Positions 28,579 through 40,509 are shown, numbered from the stretch's first letter. The stretch: 64,000 nt of DNA from Escherichia sp. E1V33 (GCF_004211955.1 NZ_RHJI01000005.1:245236-309235), one strand, 5' to 3'. The notes: generated by a model from the letters alone, not told the origin. A program made the numbers and translations.

Positions 28579-29478
28579 ATGTTTTCTGGGTTGTTAATCA
28601 TTCTGGTTCCCCTGATTGTGGGCTACCTCATTCCGCTTCGCCAAAAAGCTGCGTTAAAACGCATTAACCAGCTATTAAGCTGGATGGTTTACCTCATTCT
28701 CTTTTTTATGGGTATCAGTCTGGCGTTTCTCGATAACCTCGCCAGTAACCTGTTGGCGATTCTGCATTATTCTGCCGTCAGTATTACCGTTATTTTACTG
28801 TGTAATATTGCCGCCTTACTGTGGCTGGAACGCGGTTTGCCATGGCGCAATAGCCACCAGCAAGAGAAATTGCCGTCGCGTATTGCAATGGCACTGGAGT
28901 CCCTCAAACTCTGCGGTGTGGTGGTGATTGGTTTTGCTATTGGCCTTAGCGGATTAGGTTTCTTGCAACACGCTACGGAAGCCAGCGAATACACGTTAAT
29001 TCTGTTACTTTTCCTCGTCGGTATTCAGCTGCGTAACAATGGCATGACCTTAAAGCAGATTGTCCTTAATCGCCGTGGAATGATTGTCGCCGTGGTGGTG
29101 GTTGCCAGTTGTTTAATTGGCGGTTTAATTAATGCCTTTATTCTTGACCTTCCCATCAATACCGCGCTGGCAATGGCCTCCGGGTTCGGCTGGTATTCTC
29201 TTTCAGGGATCTTATTGACCGAATCTTTTGGTCCGGTAATCGGGAGCGCGGCGTTTTTTAATGATCTGGCCCGTGAGCTGCTTGCTATTATGTTGATTCC
29301 AGGGCTAATTCGCCGCAGCCGCTCTACTGCTCTGGGTTTATGTGGTGCCACATCAATGGATTTCACCCTGCCCGTTCTTCAACGTACAGGCGGGCTGGAT
29401 ATGGTCCCGGCGGCGATTGTTCACGGCTTTATTCTTAGCCTGTTAGTACCGATTCTCATCGCCTTTTTCTCCGCATAA
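28579..29478 (+). CDS. lysO: LysO (YbjE), L-lysine exporter
   Basis: A 299-residue inner-membrane protein with about eight hydrophobic helices (DUF340 family). In E. coli it exports lysine and the toxic analogue thialysine and is activated by ArgP. The start MFSGLLIILVPLIVGYLIP matches the K-12 product in length. The acidic residues needed for transport in the family are plausible but I did not map them. It is monocistronic, lying between the GC-rich element and hcp. Confidence 0.93.
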   Translation: MFSGLLIILVPLIVGYLIPLRQKAALKRINQLLSWMVYLILFFMGISLAFLDNLASNLLAILHYSAVSITVILLCNIAALLWLERGLPWRNSHQQEKLPSRIAMALESLKLCGVVVIGFAIGLSGLGFLQHATEASEYTLILLLFLVGIQLRNNGMTLKQIVLNRRGMIVAVVVVASCLIGGLINAFILDLPINTALAMASGFGWYSLSGILLTESFGPVIGSAAFFNDLARELLAIMLIPGLIRRSRSTALGLCGATSMDFTLPVLQRTGGLDMVPAAIVHGFILSLLVPILIAFFSA

Positions 29479-29511
29479 TACCTCTCTGGCGGTAGATCCC
29501 TGCCGCCAAAA

Positions 29512-29607
29512 TTGCGCTAAATCAATCTCCCTTAAAGTTGCACTAAAAATCCCTTTTATCCCCGCGTTAAGCGTCTTAACCTTAAACATGTATATTAAAT
29601 ATAACTT
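29512..29607 (+). promoter_or_regulatory. hcp-hcr control region: NsrR operator and FNR-like site
   Basis: At 29585-29607 lies AACATGTATAT-T-AAATATAACTT. It matches the NsrR inverted repeat (AAGATGYATTT/AAATRCATCTT) in 9 of 11 bases per arm and lies just before the gene. TTGCGCTAAATCAA (29512-29525) is an 8/10 FNR site about 80 bp upstream. In E. coli hcp-hcr is known to be repressed by NsrR and activated by FNR, which agrees with both sites. Confidence 0.75.
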
Positions 29608-29621
29608 TAAAAGGTGTGATC

Positions 29622-31274
29622 ATGTTTTGTGTGCAATGTGAACAAACTATCCGTACTCCGGCAGGAAACGGCTGCTCATACGCGCAGGGGATGTGTGGTA
29701 AAACGGCGGAAACCTCTGACCTTCAGGATTTACTCATTGCAGCGCTGCAAGGGCTTTCTGCCTGGGCGGTAAAAGCGCGTGAATACGGCATCATCAACCA
29801 CGATGTAGACAGCTTCGCGCCACGCGCATTTTTTTCAACCCTGACCAACGTTAACTTCGATTCTCCGCGTATTGTCGGCTATGCTCGAGAAGCAATTGCC
29901 CTGCGCGAGGCGCTGAAAGCACAATGCCTGGCTGTAGATGCAAACGCCCGCGTCGATAACCCGATGGCTGACCTGCAACTGGTGAGCGACGATCTCGGCC
30001 AGCTGCAACGTCAGGCAGCAGAATTTACCCCTAACAAAGATAAAGCGGCGATTGGCGAAAACATTCTCGGCCTGCGTCTGCTCTGCCTGTATGGCCTAAA
30101 AGGTGCGGCGGCCTATATGGAACACGCACACGTTCTCGGTCAATACGACAACGATATTTACGCCCAGTACCATAAAATCATGGCGTGGCTGGGGACCTGG
30201 CCTGCCGATATGAACGCGCTTCTCGAGTGTTCAATGGAAATCGGCCAGATGAACTTCAAAGTAATGAGCATTCTGGATGCAGGCGAAACCGGTAAATACG
30301 GTCACCCAACGCCAACTCAGGTCAACGTCAAAGCGACGGCGGGTAAATGCATCCTGATTTCCGGTCACGATCTTAAAGATCTCTACAACCTGCTGGAACA
30401 GACCGAAGGCACGGGCGTTAATGTCTACACCCACGGCGAAATGCTGCCTGCGCACGGCTACCCGGAGCTGCGTAAATTCAAACATCTGGTCGGTAACTAC
30501 GGCAGCGGCTGGCAGAATCAGCAAGTTGAGTTCGCTCGCTTCCCTGGCCCCATCGTGATGACCTCGAACTGCATCATCGATCCAACCGTAGGGGCTTATG
30601 ACGATCGTATCTGGACCCGCAGCATCGTTGGCTGGCCGGGCGTGCGTCATCTGGACGGTGATGATTTCTCTGCGGTCATTGCCCAGGCGCAACAAATGGC
30701 AGGCTTCCCATACAGCGAAATTCCGCACCTGATCACCGTGGGCTTTGGCCGCCAGACGCTGCTTGGCGCAGCGGATACGCTGATTGATCTGGTGAGCCGT
30801 GAAAAACTGCGTCATATCTTCCTGCTTGGTGGCTGTGACGGCGCACGCGGCGAACGTCACTACTTCACCGATTTCGCCACCAGCGTGCCGGATGACTGCC
30901 TGATCCTGACTCTCGCCTGTGGTAAATATCGCTTTAACAAACTTGAGTTTGGCGACATCGAAGGTCTGCCGCGTCTGGTGGATGCAGGTCAATGTAACGA
31001 TGCTTACTCAGCGATTATTCTGGCGGTGACGCTGGCAGAAAAACTGGGCTGCGGTGTCAACGATCTGCCGCTGTCGCTGGTGCTCTCCTGGTTTGAACAG
31101 AAAGCGATTGTCATTCTGCTGACGCTGCTTTCTCTGGGCGTGAAAAATATCGTCACCGGCCCGACTGCACCTGGTTTCCTGACACCAGATCTGCTGGCGG
31201 TGCTGAACGAGAAATTCGGCCTGCGTTCTATCACCACTGTTGAAGAAGACATGAAGCAACTGTTGAGCGCGTAA
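29622..31274 (+). CDS. hcp: Hcp, hybrid-cluster protein (NO reductase / S-nitrosylase)
   Basis: A 550-residue anaerobic iron-sulfur protein. The N-terminal cysteines MFCVQCEQT and [11 protein letters not shown] bind the conventional cluster. C-terminal Cys, His and Glu residues ([26 protein letters not shown]) bind the hybrid Fe-S-O cluster. It removes nitric oxide at low concentration and is electron acceptor for Hcr. The ATG at 29622 follows AAGGTGTGATC; the frame is open two codons earlier. It is co-transcribed with hcr 11 bp downstream. Confidence 0.98.
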   Translation: MFCVQCEQTIRTPAGNGCSYAQGMCGKTAETSDLQDLLIAALQGLSAWAVKAREYGIINHDVDSFAPRAFFSTLTNVNFDSPRIVGYAREAIALREALKAQCLAVDANARVDNPMADLQLVSDDLGQLQRQAAEFTPNKDKAAIGENILGLRLLCLYGLKGAAAYMEHAHVLGQYDNDIYAQYHKIMAWLGTWPADMNALLECSMEIGQMNFKVMSILDAGETGKYGHPTPTQVNVKATAGKCILISGHDLKDLYNLLEQTEGTGVNVYTHGEMLPAHGYPELRKFKHLVGNYGSGWQNQQVEFARFPGPIVMTSNCIIDPTVGAYDDRIWTRSIVGWPGVRHLDGDDFSAVIAQAQQMAGFPYSEIPHLITVGFGRQTLLGAADTLIDLVSREKLRHIFLLGGCDGARGERHYFTDFATSVPDDCLILTLACGKYRFNKLEFGDIEGLPRLVDAGQCNDAYSAIILAVTLAEKLGCGVNDLPLSLVLSWFEQKAIVILLTLLSLGVKNIVTGPTAPGFLTPDLLAVLNEKFGLRSITTVEEDMKQLLSA

Positions 31275-31285
31275 GGAGTTAGCAG

Positions 31286-32254
31286 ATGACGATGCCAACG
31301 AATCAATGCCCGTGGCGGATGCAGGTTCATCACATTAAGCAAGAAACGCCGGATGTGTGGACGATTTCCCTGATTTGCCACGATTACTACCCATATCGCG
31401 CCGGGCAATATGCACTGGTCAGCGTGCGTAACTCAGCGGAAACGCTGCGTGCTTATACCATCTCCTCCACGCCAGGCGTGAGTGAATATATCACCCTGAC
31501 TGTGCGGCGGATTGATGACGGTGTCGGCTCCCAGTGGCTGACCCGCGATGTAAAACGTGGTGATTATCTCTGGCTTTCGGACGCGATGGGGGAATTTACC
31601 TGCGACGATAAAGCAGAAGATAAATTCCTGTTGCTGGCGGCAGGCTGCGGCGTCACGCCGATTATGTCGATGCGTCGCTGGCTTGCGAAGAACCGTCCAC
31701 AGGCCGATGTGCAGGTGATCTACAACGTGCGTACGCCGCAGGATGTTATTTTCGCCGATGAGTGGCGTAACTATCCGGTAACGCTGGTGGCAGAAAATAA
31801 CGTTACAGAAGGCTTTATCGCTGGTCGTCTCACTCGCGAACTGCTGGCAGGTATCCCTGACTTAGCTTCACGTACCGTGATGACCTGTGGCCCGGCTCCG
31901 TATATGGATTGGGTAGAGCAGGAAGTGAAAGCGCTCGGCGTGACGCGTTTCTTTAAAGAGAAATTCTTCACCCCAGTAGCGGAAGCGGCGACCAGCGGTC
32001 TGAAATTCACCAAACTGCAACCGGCGCAAGAATTTTACGCCCCGGTTGGCACCACGCTACTGGAGGCGCTGGAAAGCAATAACGTTCCGGTTGTCGCCGC
32101 CTGCCGTGCGGGTGTTTGCGGCTGCTGTAAGACTAAAGTGGTTTCCGGTGAATATACGGTGAGCAGTACAATGACGCTGACCGACGCCGAAATCGCTGAA
32201 GGTTACGTACTGGCCTGCTCCTGCCATCCGCAGGGGGATTTGGTTCTCGCGTAA
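31286..32254 (+). CDS. hcr: Hcr, NADH oxidoreductase for Hcp
   Basis: A 322-residue flavoprotein with a ferredoxin-reductase-type FAD domain (RAYTISSTPG), an NADH domain (LLAAGCGVTPIMSM, TCGPAPYMD) and a C-terminal plant-type [2Fe-2S] domain (CRAGVCGCCKTKV, CSC). It passes electrons from NADH to Hcp. AAGGAG precedes the ATG. Second gene of the hcp-hcr operon. Confidence 0.98.
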   Translation: MTMPTNQCPWRMQVHHIKQETPDVWTISLICHDYYPYRAGQYALVSVRNSAETLRAYTISSTPGVSEYITLTVRRIDDGVGSQWLTRDVKRGDYLWLSDAMGEFTCDDKAEDKFLLLAAGCGVTPIMSMRRWLAKNRPQADVQVIYNVRTPQDVIFADEWRNYPVTLVAENNVTEGFIAGRLTRELLAGIPDLASRTVMTCGPAPYMDWVEQEVKALGVTRFFKEKFFTPVAEAATSGLKFTKLQPAQEFYAPVGTTLLEALESNNVPVVAACRAGVCGCCKTKVVSGEYTVSSTMTLTDAEIAEGYVLACSCHPQGDLVLA

Positions 32255-32280
32255 TCACATTACTTCTGGAGCGGGCTTTT

Positions 32281-32330
32281 CCCCTCACCCTAACCCTCTC
32301 CCCAATGGGGAGAGGGGACCGCCCGCGCTC
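32281..32330. repeat. Dispersed intergenic hairpin repeat
   Basis: The sequence CCCTCACCCTAACCCTCTCC followed by AATGGGGAGAGGGG forms a 10-bp hairpin (CCCTCTCCCC/GGGGAGAGGG). I recognise it as a repeat common between E. coli genes. It may also end hcr transcription, though no T-run follows. Confidence 0.6.
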
Positions 32331-32447
32331 GTTTCATCCATTCCTTGTCTGCAAGGAACCGTTCGCACTCATTTTCCCCTCTAACCTTCCCCCTCCGTCA
32401 GATGAACTAAACTTGTTACCGTTATCACATTCAGGAGATGGAAAACC

Positions 32448-34166
32448 ATGAAACAAACGGTTGCAGCTTATATCGCCAAAACGCTCGAATCGGCAGGGGT
32501 CAAACGCATCTGGGGAGTCACGGGCGACTCTCTTAACGGCCTTAGCGACAGTCTTAATCGCATGGGCACCATCGAGTGGATGTCCACCCGTCATGAAGAA
32601 GTTGCGGCCTTTGCCGCTGGCGCTGAAGCCCAACTTAGCGGGGAACTGGCGGTCTGCGCCGGATCGTGCGGGCCAGGCAACCTGCACTTAATCAACGGCC
32701 TGTTCGATTGCCACCGCAATCACGTTCCGGTACTGGCGATTGCCGCTCATATTCCCTCCAGCGAAATTGGCAGCGGCTATTTCCAGGAAACCCACCCACA
32801 AGAGCTATTCCGCGAATGTAGTCACTATTGTGAGCTGGTTTCCAGCCCGGAGCAGATCCCACAAGTGCTGGCGATTGCCATGCGCAAAGCGGTGCTAAAC
32901 CGTGGCGTTTCCGTTGTCGTGTTACCGGGCGACGTGGCGTTAAAACCTGCGCCAGAAGGGGCTACTACCCACTGGTATCACGCCCCCTTGCCCGTTATCA
33001 CCCCGGAAGAAGAAGAGTTACGTAAACTGGCGCAACTGCTGCGTTACTCCAGTAATATCGCCCTGATGTGCGGCAGCGGCTGCGCAGGGGCGCATAAAGA
33101 GTTAGTTGAGTTTGCAGCGAAAATTAAAGCGCCTATTGTTCATGCCCTGCGTGGTAAAGAACATGTCGAATACGATAATCCATATGATGTTGGAATGACC
33201 GGGTTAATCGGCTTCTCGTCAGGTTTCCATACCATGATGAACGCCGACACGTTAGTGCTGCTCGGCACCCAGTTCCCCTACCGCGCGTTCTACCCGACCG
33301 ATGCCAAAATTATTCAGATTGATATCAATCCTGCCAGCATCGGCGCTCACAGCAAGGTGGATATGGCACTGGTCGGCGATATCAAATCGACTCTGCGTGC
33401 ATTGCTGCCGCTCGTGGAAGAAAAAACCGATCGCAAGTTTCTGGATAAAGCGCTGGAAGATTACCGCGATGCCCGCAAAGGGCTGGACGATTTAGCTAAA
33501 CCGAGCGAGAAAGCCATTCACCCGCAATATCTGGCGCAACAAATTAGTCATTTTGCCGCCGATGACGCCATCTTTACCTGTGACGTCGGCACGCCAACGG
33601 TGTGGGCAGCACGTTATCTGAAAATGAACGGCAAGCGTCGCCTGTTAGGTTCTTTTAACCACGGTTCGATGGCTAATGCCATGCCTCAGGCACTGGGCGC
33701 GCAGGCAACAGAGCCGGAACGTCAGGTGGTCGCCATGTGCGGCGATGGCGGTTTCAGTATGTTGATGGGCGATTTCCTCTCGGTGGTGCAGATGAAACTG
33801 CCGGTGAAAATTATCGTCTTTAATAACAGCGTGCTGGGCTTTGTGGCGATGGAGATGAAGGCCGGAGGCTACCTGACAGACGGTACTGAGCTGCACGACA
33901 CCAACTTTGCCCGTATCGCCGAAGCGTGCGGCATTACGGGTATTCGTGTAGAAAAAGCCTCTGAAATCGATGAAGCCCTGCAACGCGCCTTCTCTATCGA
34001 TGGTCCGGTGTTGGTGGATGTGGTGGTCGCCAAAGAAGAGTTAGCCATTCCACCGCAGATCAAACTTGAACAGGCCAAAGGTTTCAGCCTGTATATGCTG
34101 CGCGCAATCATCAGCGGACGCGGTGATGAAGTGATCGAACTGGCGAAAACGAACTGGCTAAGGTAA
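32448..34166 (+). CDS. poxB: PoxB, pyruvate:ubiquinone oxidoreductase
   Basis: A 572-residue peripheral membrane flavoenzyme that converts pyruvate to acetate and CO2 and reduces ubiquinone. Thiamine-diphosphate family: the N-terminal catalytic Glu region ([20 protein letters not shown]), a central FAD-binding domain and the C-terminal cofactor motif [19 protein letters not shown]...FNN. The extreme C-terminal amphipathic segment used for lipid binding is present. It is mainly RpoS-dependent in E. coli. It is followed after 36 bp by ltaE. Confidence 0.98.
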   Translation: MKQTVAAYIAKTLESAGVKRIWGVTGDSLNGLSDSLNRMGTIEWMSTRHEEVAAFAAGAEAQLSGELAVCAGSCGPGNLHLINGLFDCHRNHVPVLAIAAHIPSSEIGSGYFQETHPQELFRECSHYCELVSSPEQIPQVLAIAMRKAVLNRGVSVVVLPGDVALKPAPEGATTHWYHAPLPVITPEEEELRKLAQLLRYSSNIALMCGSGCAGAHKELVEFAAKIKAPIVHALRGKEHVEYDNPYDVGMTGLIGFSSGFHTMMNADTLVLLGTQFPYRAFYPTDAKIIQIDINPASIGAHSKVDMALVGDIKSTLRALLPLVEEKTDRKFLDKALEDYRDARKGLDDLAKPSEKAIHPQYLAQQISHFAADDAIFTCDVGTPTVWAARYLKMNGKRRLLGSFNHGSMANAMPQALGAQATEPERQVVAMCGDGGFSMLMGDFLSVVQMKLPVKIIVFNNSVLGFVAMEMKAGGYLTDGTELHDTNFARIAEACGITGIRVEKASEIDEALQRAFSIDGPVLVDVVVAKEELAIPPQIKLEQAKGFSLYMLRAIISGRGDEVIELAKTNWLR

Positions 34167-34202
34167 AAAGGGTGGCATTTCCCGTCATAATAAGGACATG
34201 CC

Positions 34203-35204
34203 ATGATTGATTTACGCAGTGATACCGTTACCCGACCGAGCCGCGCCATGCTCGAAGCGATGATGGCCGCCCCGGTTGGAGACGACGTTTACGGAGACGA
34301 CCCTACCGTTAATGCTCTGCAGGACTATGCGGCAGAGCTTTCCGGTAAAGAAGCCGCCATTTTTCTGCCTACCGGCACTCAGGCCAACCTGGTCGCTCTG
34401 CTCAGTCACTGCGAACGCGGCGAAGAGTATATTGTCGGTCAGGCCGCGCATAACTATCTGTTTGAAGCCGGTGGCGCAGCCGTGCTGGGCAGTATTCAGC
34501 CGCAACCCATCGACGCGGCTGCTGACGGTACGCTACCGCTGGATAAAGTCGCCATGAAAATCAAACCCGACGATATCCATTTCGCCCGCACCAAATTACT
34601 CAGTCTCGAAAACACCCACAACGGCAAAGTGCTGCCGCGTGAATACCTTAAAGAAGCATGGGAATTTACCCGCGAGCGCAATCTGGCGCTGCATGTTGAC
34701 GGCGCGCGCATCTTTAACGCCGTGGTGGCTTACGGCTGCGAACTGAAAGAGATCACGCAATATTGTGATTCGTTCACCATTTGCCTGTCGAAAGGTCTTG
34801 GGACGCCAGTCGGTTCATTACTCGTCGGTAATCGTGATTACATTAAACGTGCCATTCGCTGGCGGAAAATGTCAGGTGGCGGGATGCGCCAGTCCGGCAT
34901 TCTGGCAGCCGCCGGGATGTATGCGCTGAAAAATAACGTCGCTCGCTTGCAGGAAGACCACGACAATGCCGCCTGGATGGCAGAGCAACTGCGTGAAGCA
35001 GGCGCGGATGTGATGCGTCAGGACACCAATATGCTGTTTGTCCGCGTCGGGGAAGAAAATGCTGCCGCGTTAGGCGAATACATGAAAGCGAGAAACGTGC
35101 TGATTAACGCCTCGCCGATTGTCCGCCTGGTGACCCATCTTGACGTCTCGCGTGAACAACTGGCTGAAGTCGCCGCCCACTGGCGCGCTTTCCTGGCGCG
35201 TTAA
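34203..35204 (+). CDS. ltaE: LtaE, low-specificity L-threonine aldolase
   Basis: A 333-residue PLP enzyme that splits L-threonine and L-allo-threonine to glycine and acetaldehyde and also acts on phenylserine. Family motifs: [15 protein letters not shown] at the start, [11 protein letters not shown], and the PLP lysine in [13 protein letters not shown]. It lies 36 bp after poxB and 10 bp before ybjT, suggesting transcription with its neighbours. Confidence 0.98.
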   Translation: MIDLRSDTVTRPSRAMLEAMMAAPVGDDVYGDDPTVNALQDYAAELSGKEAAIFLPTGTQANLVALLSHCERGEEYIVGQAAHNYLFEAGGAAVLGSIQPQPIDAAADGTLPLDKVAMKIKPDDIHFARTKLLSLENTHNGKVLPREYLKEAWEFTRERNLALHVDGARIFNAVVAYGCELKEITQYCDSFTICLSKGLGTPVGSLLVGNRDYIKRAIRWRKMSGGGMRQSGILAAAGMYALKNNVARLQEDHDNAAWMAEQLREAGADVMRQDTNMLFVRVGEENAAALGEYMKARNVLINASPIVRLVTHLDVSREQLAEVAAHWRAFLAR

Positions 35205-35214
35205 GGAGGGAGAC

Positions 35215-36645
35215 GTGCCGCAACGCATTTTAGTTCTCGGTGCCAGTGGCTACATTGGTCAGCATCTGGTGCGGGCACTCAGCCAGCAGGGGCATCAGAT
35301 CCTGGCGGCGGCACGTCATGTCGACAGGCTTGCAAAGCTGCAACTGGCAAACGTCAGTTGCCATAAAGTTGATCTTAGCTGGCCGGATAATCTTCCGGCC
35401 CTGTTGCAGGGTATCGATACCGTCTATTTTCTTGTGCACAGCATGGGCGAAGGCGGTGATTTTATCGCTCAGGAGCGCCAGGTTGCTCTCAACGTCCGTG
35501 ATGCGCTGCGCGAAGTGCCAGTTAAGCAATTAATTTTTCTCAGTTCGTTGCAGGCTCCGCCACATGAGCAGTCAGACCATCTGCGCGCCCGTCAGGCTAC
35601 GGCGGACATTCTACGTGAAGCGAATGTACCGGTGACCGAATTACGTGCCGGAATTATCGTTGGTGCAGGTTCCGCAGCGTTCGAAGTGATGCGCGATATG
35701 GTTTACAACCTGCCAGTGTTAACGCCGCCACGCTGGGTACGCTCACGCACCACGCCCATCGCGCTGGAAAACCTGCTGCACTATCTGGTGGCGCTGTTAG
35801 ACCATCCAGCCTGCGAACATCGCATCTTCGAAGCCGCCGGGCCAGAGGTGCTCAGTTATCAACAACAATTTGAACATTTTATGACCGTGAGCGGTAAGCG
35901 CCGCTGGTTGATTCCCATTCCCTTTCCCACCCGCTGGATTTCGGTATGGTTTCTCAACGTGATTACTTCCGTACCGCCCACCACCGCCAAGGCGTTGATT
36001 CAGGGGCTGAAACACGATCTGCTGGCAGATGACACCGCGTTACGTGCGCTCATTCCACAACCACTGATCGCTTTCGATGACGCGGTACGTAGCACGTTGA
36101 AAGAGGAAGAAAAACTGGTCAACTCCAGCGACTGGGGATATGACGCGCAGGCTTTTGCTCGCTGGCGACCAGAATACGGTTATTTCGCCAAACAGGCCGG
36201 TTTTACGGTTAAAACTTCCGCCAGCCTTCAGGCGCTATGGCGGGTGGTCAATCAAATCGGCGGTAAAGAGCGTTACTTCTTTGGCAATATTTTGTGGCAG
36301 ACCCGGGCACTGATGGACCGTGCGATCGGTCATAAACTGGCGAAAGGTCGCCCTGAGCGGGAATATTTGCAGACGGGCGATGCGGTAGATAGCTGGAAAG
36401 TGATTGTCGTTGAACCGGAAAAACAACTTACGTTGTTATTTGGTATGAAAGCGCCGGGGCTGGGACGACTTTGTTTTACGCTGGAGGATAAAGGCGACTA
36501 CCGCACCATAGACGTTCGCGCTTTCTGGCATCCGCACGGCATGCCAGGCCTGTTTTACTGGCTTTTCATGATCCCTGCACATCTGTTTATTTTTCGCGGC
36601 ATGGCAAAACGAATCGCCAGACTTGCAGAACAAATCACAGATTAA
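35215..36645 (+). CDS. ybjT: YbjT, NAD(P)-binding oxidoreductase-like protein
   Basis: A 476-residue protein with an N-terminal Rossmann fold of the atypical SDR type ([28 protein letters not shown]) and a C-terminal DUF2867 domain ending in hydrophobic segments. I chose the GTG at 35215: AAGGAGG lies seven bases before it, the product then starts at the Rossmann motif, and any earlier start would overlap ltaE. The substrate is unknown. It continues the ltaE-ybjT-ybjS run. Confidence 0.9.
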   Translation: MPQRILVLGASGYIGQHLVRALSQQGHQILAAARHVDRLAKLQLANVSCHKVDLSWPDNLPALLQGIDTVYFLVHSMGEGGDFIAQERQVALNVRDALREVPVKQLIFLSSLQAPPHEQSDHLRARQATADILREANVPVTELRAGIIVGAGSAAFEVMRDMVYNLPVLTPPRWVRSRTTPIALENLLHYLVALLDHPACEHRIFEAAGPEVLSYQQQFEHFMTVSGKRRWLIPIPFPTRWISVWFLNVITSVPPTTAKALIQGLKHDLLADDTALRALIPQPLIAFDDAVRSTLKEEEKLVNSSDWGYDAQAFARWRPEYGYFAKQAGFTVKTSASLQALWRVVNQIGGKERYFFGNILWQTRALMDRAIGHKLAKGRPEREYLQTGDAVDSWKVIVVEPEKQLTLLFGMKAPGLGRLCFTLEDKGDYRTIDVRAFWHPHGMPGLFYWLFMIPAHLFIFRGMAKRIARLAEQITD

Positions 36646-36744
36646 TCGAAAAAAACCTGCGTGATTCTTTCATGTTTCCCATTGCATCAAGGGGGAAATC
36701 ACGAAAGAATGCGCACGTCGTCTTATCAACAACAGTGGAATGAT

Positions 36745-37758
36745 ATGAAGGTACTGGTTACCGGCGCCACCAGCGGCTTAGGTCGGAACGCGGTTGAATT
36801 TTTATGCCGGAAAGGCATCAGCGTGAGAGCGACCGGTCGCAACGAAGCGATGGGCAAATTGCTGGAAAAAATGGGCGCAGAGTTTGTCCGGGCGGATCTG
36901 ACCGAACTTGTCTCCTCACAGGCTAAAGTGATGCTCGCAGGCATTGATACGCTTTGGCATTGCTCCAGCTTTACCTCGCCCTGGGGAACGCAGCAGGCTT
37001 TCGATCTAGCCAACGTTCGCGCCACGCGTCGCCTGGGCGAATGGGCGGTTGCCTGGGGAGTGCGTAACTTTATTCATATTTCTTCGCCTTCACTGTACTT
37101 CGATTATCATCACCACCGGGATATCAAAGAAGATTTTCGCCCTCATCGCTTCGCCAACGAATTTGCCCGCAGTAAGGCCGCCAGCGAAGAAGTGATCAAT
37201 ATGCTCTCCCAGGCGAATCCACAAACACGCTTTACTATTCTGCGTCCACAAAGTCTGTTTGGGCCACACGATAAAGTGTTCATCCCCCGCCTGGCACATA
37301 TGATGCACCACTACGGCAGCATTCTGTTACCGCACGGTGGCAGTGCGCTGGTCGATATGACCTACTACGAAAATGCCGTACATGCCATGTGGCTGGCGAG
37401 CCAGGAAAACTGCGACAAACTGCCTTCCGGCAGAGCATACAACATTACCAATGGTGAGCATCGTACACTGCGCAGCATCGTGCAGAAGCTCATCGACGAA
37501 CTGAATATTGATTGCCGTATTCGTTCAATTCCCTACCCGATGCTGGATATGATCGCCCGCAGTATGGAGCGTTTAGGCCGCAAATCAGCGAAAGAGCCGC
37601 CGCTAACTCACTACGGCGTCTCCAAGTTGAATTTTGACTTTACGCTGGATATTACGCGTGCGCAGGAAGAGTTAGGTTATCAGCCTGTCATCACGCTGGA
37701 TGAAGGGATCGAGAAAACTGCCGCCTGGTTACGCGATCACGGAAAACTGCCGCGCTAA
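36745..37758 (+). CDS. ybjS: YbjS, extended SDR-family NAD(P) protein
   Basis: A 337-residue Rossmann-fold protein ([19 protein letters not shown]) similar to 3-beta-hydroxysteroid dehydrogenase/isomerase and nucleotide-sugar epimerase proteins. A serine region ([11 protein letters not shown]) replaces the usual YxxxK context, and FARSKAASE carries the Lys. The start at 36745 places the glycine-rich loop at the N-terminus; the frame is open 28 codons upstream. The reaction is unknown. It overlaps the end of amiD by 4 bp. Confidence 0.88.
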   Translation: MKVLVTGATSGLGRNAVEFLCRKGISVRATGRNEAMGKLLEKMGAEFVRADLTELVSSQAKVMLAGIDTLWHCSSFTSPWGTQQAFDLANVRATRRLGEWAVAWGVRNFIHISSPSLYFDYHHHRDIKEDFRPHRFANEFARSKAASEEVINMLSQANPQTRFTILRPQSLFGPHDKVFIPRLAHMMHHYGSILLPHGGSALVDMTYYENAVHAMWLASQENCDKLPSGRAYNITNGEHRTLRSIVQKLIDELNIDCRIRSIPYPMLDMIARSMERLGRKSAKEPPLTHYGVSKLNFDFTLDITRAQEELGYQPVITLDEGIEKTAAWLRDHGKLPR

Positions 37759-38585
37759 TCCTGACCGTATTTCTCCAGCAACGCTTGTGCGATGGCCAGG
37801 GTTTCTGCATCCGCTTCGCCGTTATATAACGTCGGGCGGAAGTGCATCTGGAAAGCCATAATCACTCGTTGCTGTTCTCCTGGAGTCATCTCTGGTTTCA
37901 CGTCGTAGCCGTAACGGGCCAACATTTCCAGCAATGAGGCGGTATCTACCGGTGTGTGCGGCACACGCCCGGCAAGATAAAAGTTCACCCGCTGCGCATC
38001 AGGCCAGGCACCAATCCCCTGTTGCGCCAGTTGCTGCCACGGAAATAACGGCCCGGGATCATCTTTGCGCTGTGGCGCAATATCTGCATGAGCCACTACG
38101 TTTTCCGGTTTGATGTGATAGCGGGCGATAATATCCTTCGCCAATGGAATGAGCGCCTGAATTTGTGCCGGTTCAAATGGCGCAAAATATTTCACCCCTG
38201 CTGATGTTTGCCAGCCACGATTTTCCAGCTCAATACCTATAGATGTGTCGTTAATTCGTGTCGCTCCACGCCAGGCGCTGATCCCCGCATGCCAGGCCAG
38301 TTCCTGTTCTGGTACCAATTGCCAGATACGCGGCTTACCGTTGTAAAGTGGTGGCACGGCAGGAATCAGATAATGCGAACTCACGTGCTTATCGGTCAGT
38401 GTCGCCAGTGACGTATCAAAGTCCTCTGCCGTGTAGTGGATAACCAGCACTTTGATACGAGGATACGCCGCCTGCGCCAGGCGTCGGCTATCGAGTTGGT
38501 AGCCCTCTTTCTCTACAATACCTTTTTCGCCTGCGCATCCTGCCAGGAACAAAGCGGCGGCAGCCAGCCAGAAGACTCTGCTCAT
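37755..38585 (-). CDS. amiD: AmiD, outer-membrane N-acetylmuramoyl-L-alanine amidase
   Basis: A 276-residue lipoprotein. The signal ends in lipobox LAGC. The zinc amidase_2 domain has [13 protein letters not shown] (first zinc His), [17 protein letters not shown] (second His and Asp) and a C-terminal peptidoglycan-binding domain. It cleaves the amide between muramic acid (including anhydro forms) and L-alanine, in wall recycling. Its ATG overlaps the ybjQ stop by 4 bp. Confidence 0.97.
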   Translation of the reverse strand: MSRVFWLAAAALFLAGCAGEKGIVEKEGYQLDSRRLAQAAYPRIKVLVIHYTAEDFDTSLATLTDKHVSSHYLIPAVPPLYNGKPRIWQLVPEQELAWHAGISAWRGATRINDTSIGIELENRGWQTSAGVKYFAPFEPAQIQALIPLAKDIIARYHIKPENVVAHADIAPQRKDDPGPLFPWQQLAQQGIGAWPDAQRVNFYLAGRVPHTPVDTASLLEMLARYGYDVKPEMTPGEQQRVIMAFQMHFRPTLYNGEADAETLAIAQALLEKYGQD

Positions 38586-38905
38586 CGACGCGTTTTCACC
38601 GCCGTTCCGCTGACGCTAACCATCAGCATACTGCCGTTTTGCCCGACCGTTTCGTAGTCGATATCAATGCCGACCACGGCGTCAGCCCCCAGCGCTCGCG
38701 CCTGCTCACCAAGTTCCTCAAAGGCTATCTCCCGCGCTTTACGCAGTTCTTTTTCATACGCACCGGAACGTCCGCCAACGATATCGCGGATCCCCGCAAA
38801 GAAATCGCGAAAAATGTTAGCACCTAAAATCGCTTCGCCGGTCACCACACCGCAATATTCAACGATGGTCTGGCCTTCAAGTGTTGGGGTTGTGGAAAAT
38901 TGCAT
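38582..38905 (-). CDS. ybjQ: YbjQ, UPF0145 family protein
   Basis: A 107-residue member of the YbjQ/UPF0145 family, which forms pentameric rings in solved homologues. Typical features are the N-terminal [20 protein letters not shown] and the C-terminal [16 protein letters not shown]. The function is unknown; metal binding has been suggested for the family. It is upstream of and coupled to amiD. Confidence 0.95.
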   Translation of the reverse strand: MQFSTTPTLEGQTIVEYCGVVTGEAILGANIFRDFFAGIRDIVGGRSGAYEKELRKAREIAFEELGEQARALGADAVVGIDIDYETVGQNGSMLMVSVSGTAVKTRR

Positions 38906-39030
38906 GATCGATCTCCTTGTTTGCTAAGCCTTCGATCTTCAAAGCATTATCGGACTGATACGCTATTATTGAAAGGATATCATTATTATCGTAGAACGCT
39001 TTCAGAGCGACCGCTTATAAGGAAATGATT

Positions 39031-39546
39031 ATGCGCTACAGCAAATTGACCATGCTTATCCCTTGCGCACTGCTACTCAGTGCTTGTACCACCGTCACAC
39101 CTGCCTATAAAGATAATGGCCCCCGTACGGGCTCTTGCGTCCAGGGCGGGCCTGACAGCGTGGCCCAGCAGTTTTATGACTACCGCATTTCGCACCGCAG
39201 TAACGACATTACTGCTCTGCGCCCATATTTAAGTGACAAACTGGCAACTTTGCTGAGTAATGCCAGCCGCGATAACAACCATCGCGAATTATTAAGCAGC
39301 GATCCGTTCTCCAGTCGTACCACCTTGCCTGACAGTGCACAAGTTGCCAGCGCCTCCACCATCCCAAATCGCGATGCGCGCAATATTCCGCTGCGGGTAG
39401 AGCTGAAACAAGGCGACCAGAGCTGGCAGGATGAAGTGTTGATGATTCAGGAAGGACAGTGTTGGGTGATCGACGATGTGCGCTATTTAGGTGGCAGCGT
39501 ACACGCATCTGCCGGCACTCTGCGCCAGTCCGTTGAGAACCGCTAA
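39031..39546 (+). CDS. ybjP: YbjP, lipoprotein
   Basis: A 171-residue predicted lipoprotein with signal MRYSKLTMLIPCALLLSAC, the last residue being the lipidated Cys. The mature part belongs to the DUF3828 family. The ATG at 39031 was chosen for AAGGAAATG-type spacing; an ATG two codons earlier is also possible. The function is unknown. It precedes the arginine transporter genes after 217 bp. Confidence 0.92.
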   Translation: MRYSKLTMLIPCALLLSACTTVTPAYKDNGPRTGSCVQGGPDSVAQQFYDYRISHRSNDITALRPYLSDKLATLLSNASRDNNHRELLSSDPFSSRTTLPDSAQVASASTIPNRDARNIPLRVELKQGDQSWQDEVLMIQEGQCWVIDDVRYLGGSVHASAGTLRQSVENR

Positions 39547-39690
39547 AACCTTGATTAAACGATAACCCCCGTAAATTGTCTGGCATTCTGTGAAGAATGC
39601 CGACATTTATGCTCGCCGCCCTTCGCCGCCGTTATTTTGTGCTATGTTTATTGAATAATGCGCTTTGCTTTTAACTTTTAAAGCAGAAAT

Positions 39691-39708
39691 ATTGCATAAT
39701 TATTCTGT
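39691..39708 (+). promoter_or_regulatory. ARG box upstream of artP
   Basis: ATTGCATAATTATTCTGT matches the ArgR half-sites TGAAT/ATTCA in 8 of 10 defined bases. It lies 56 bp before artP, and arginine repression of the art genes by ArgR is known in E. coli. Confidence 0.55.
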
Positions 39709-39763
39709 CAAAGGTACTATCTTCGACTTCAATAGCTATCCGACTGCCAGTATACGAGTGTCA

Positions 39764-40492
39764 ATGAGTATTCAATTAAACGGCATTAATTGCTTCTACG
39801 GCGCACATCAGGCGCTGTTCGATATCACGCTGGATTGCCCGCAAGGCGAAACGCTGGTGTTACTTGGCCCCAGTGGCGCGGGGAAAAGCTCGCTGCTGCG
39901 TGTACTCAATCTGCTTGAGATGCCGCGCTCCGGTACGCTCAACATTGCAGGCAACCATTTCGATTTCACTAAAACGCCCTCAGACAAAGCGATTCGCGAT
40001 CTGCGTCGTAACGTCGGCATGGTGTTTCAACAATACAATCTGTGGCCGCATCTTACGGTGCAGCAAAACCTGATTGAAGCGCCCTGCCGCGTATTGGGGT
40101 TGAGTAAAGATCAGGCGCTGGCCCGTGCAGAAAAATTGCTGGAACGTCTGCGTCTGAAACCTTATAGCGATCGTTACCCGCTGCACCTTTCTGGTGGTCA
40201 GCAACAACGTGTTGCTATCGCCCGCGCGCTGATGATGGAACCGCAGGTACTGCTGTTTGATGAACCGACCGCCGCGCTGGACCCGGAAATTACCGCACAA
40301 ATCGTCAGCATTATTCGTGAGCTGACGGAAACAAATATTACCCAGGTGATCGTCACCCACGAAGTAGAAGTGGCGCGTAAAACCGCCAGTCGTGTGGTGT
40401 ATATGGAAAACGGTCACATCGTAGAACAAGGCGACGCGAGCTGCTTTACCGAGCCGCAAACCGAAGCATTTAAAAACTATCTCTCTCACTAA
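39764..40492 (+). CDS. artP: ArtP, ATPase of the arginine ABC transporter
   Basis: A 242-residue ATP-binding subunit: Walker [12 protein letters not shown], signature [15 protein letters not shown], Walker [14 protein letters not shown] and the switch His (VTHEVEVA). The ATG at 39764 gives the standard length; the frame is open 33 codons upstream. First gene of artPIQM; it energises arginine uptake with ArtQ and ArtM. Confidence 0.98.
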   Translation: MSIQLNGINCFYGAHQALFDITLDCPQGETLVLLGPSGAGKSSLLRVLNLLEMPRSGTLNIAGNHFDFTKTPSDKAIRDLRRNVGMVFQQYNLWPHLTVQQNLIEAPCRVLGLSKDQALARAEKLLERLRLKPYSDRYPLHLSGGQQQRVAIARALMMEPQVLLFDEPTAALDPEITAQIVSIIRELTETNITQVIVTHEVEVARKTASRVVYMENGHIVEQGDASCFTEPQTEAFKNYLSH

Positions 40493-40509
40493 GATTCGGG
40501 ATAACAACA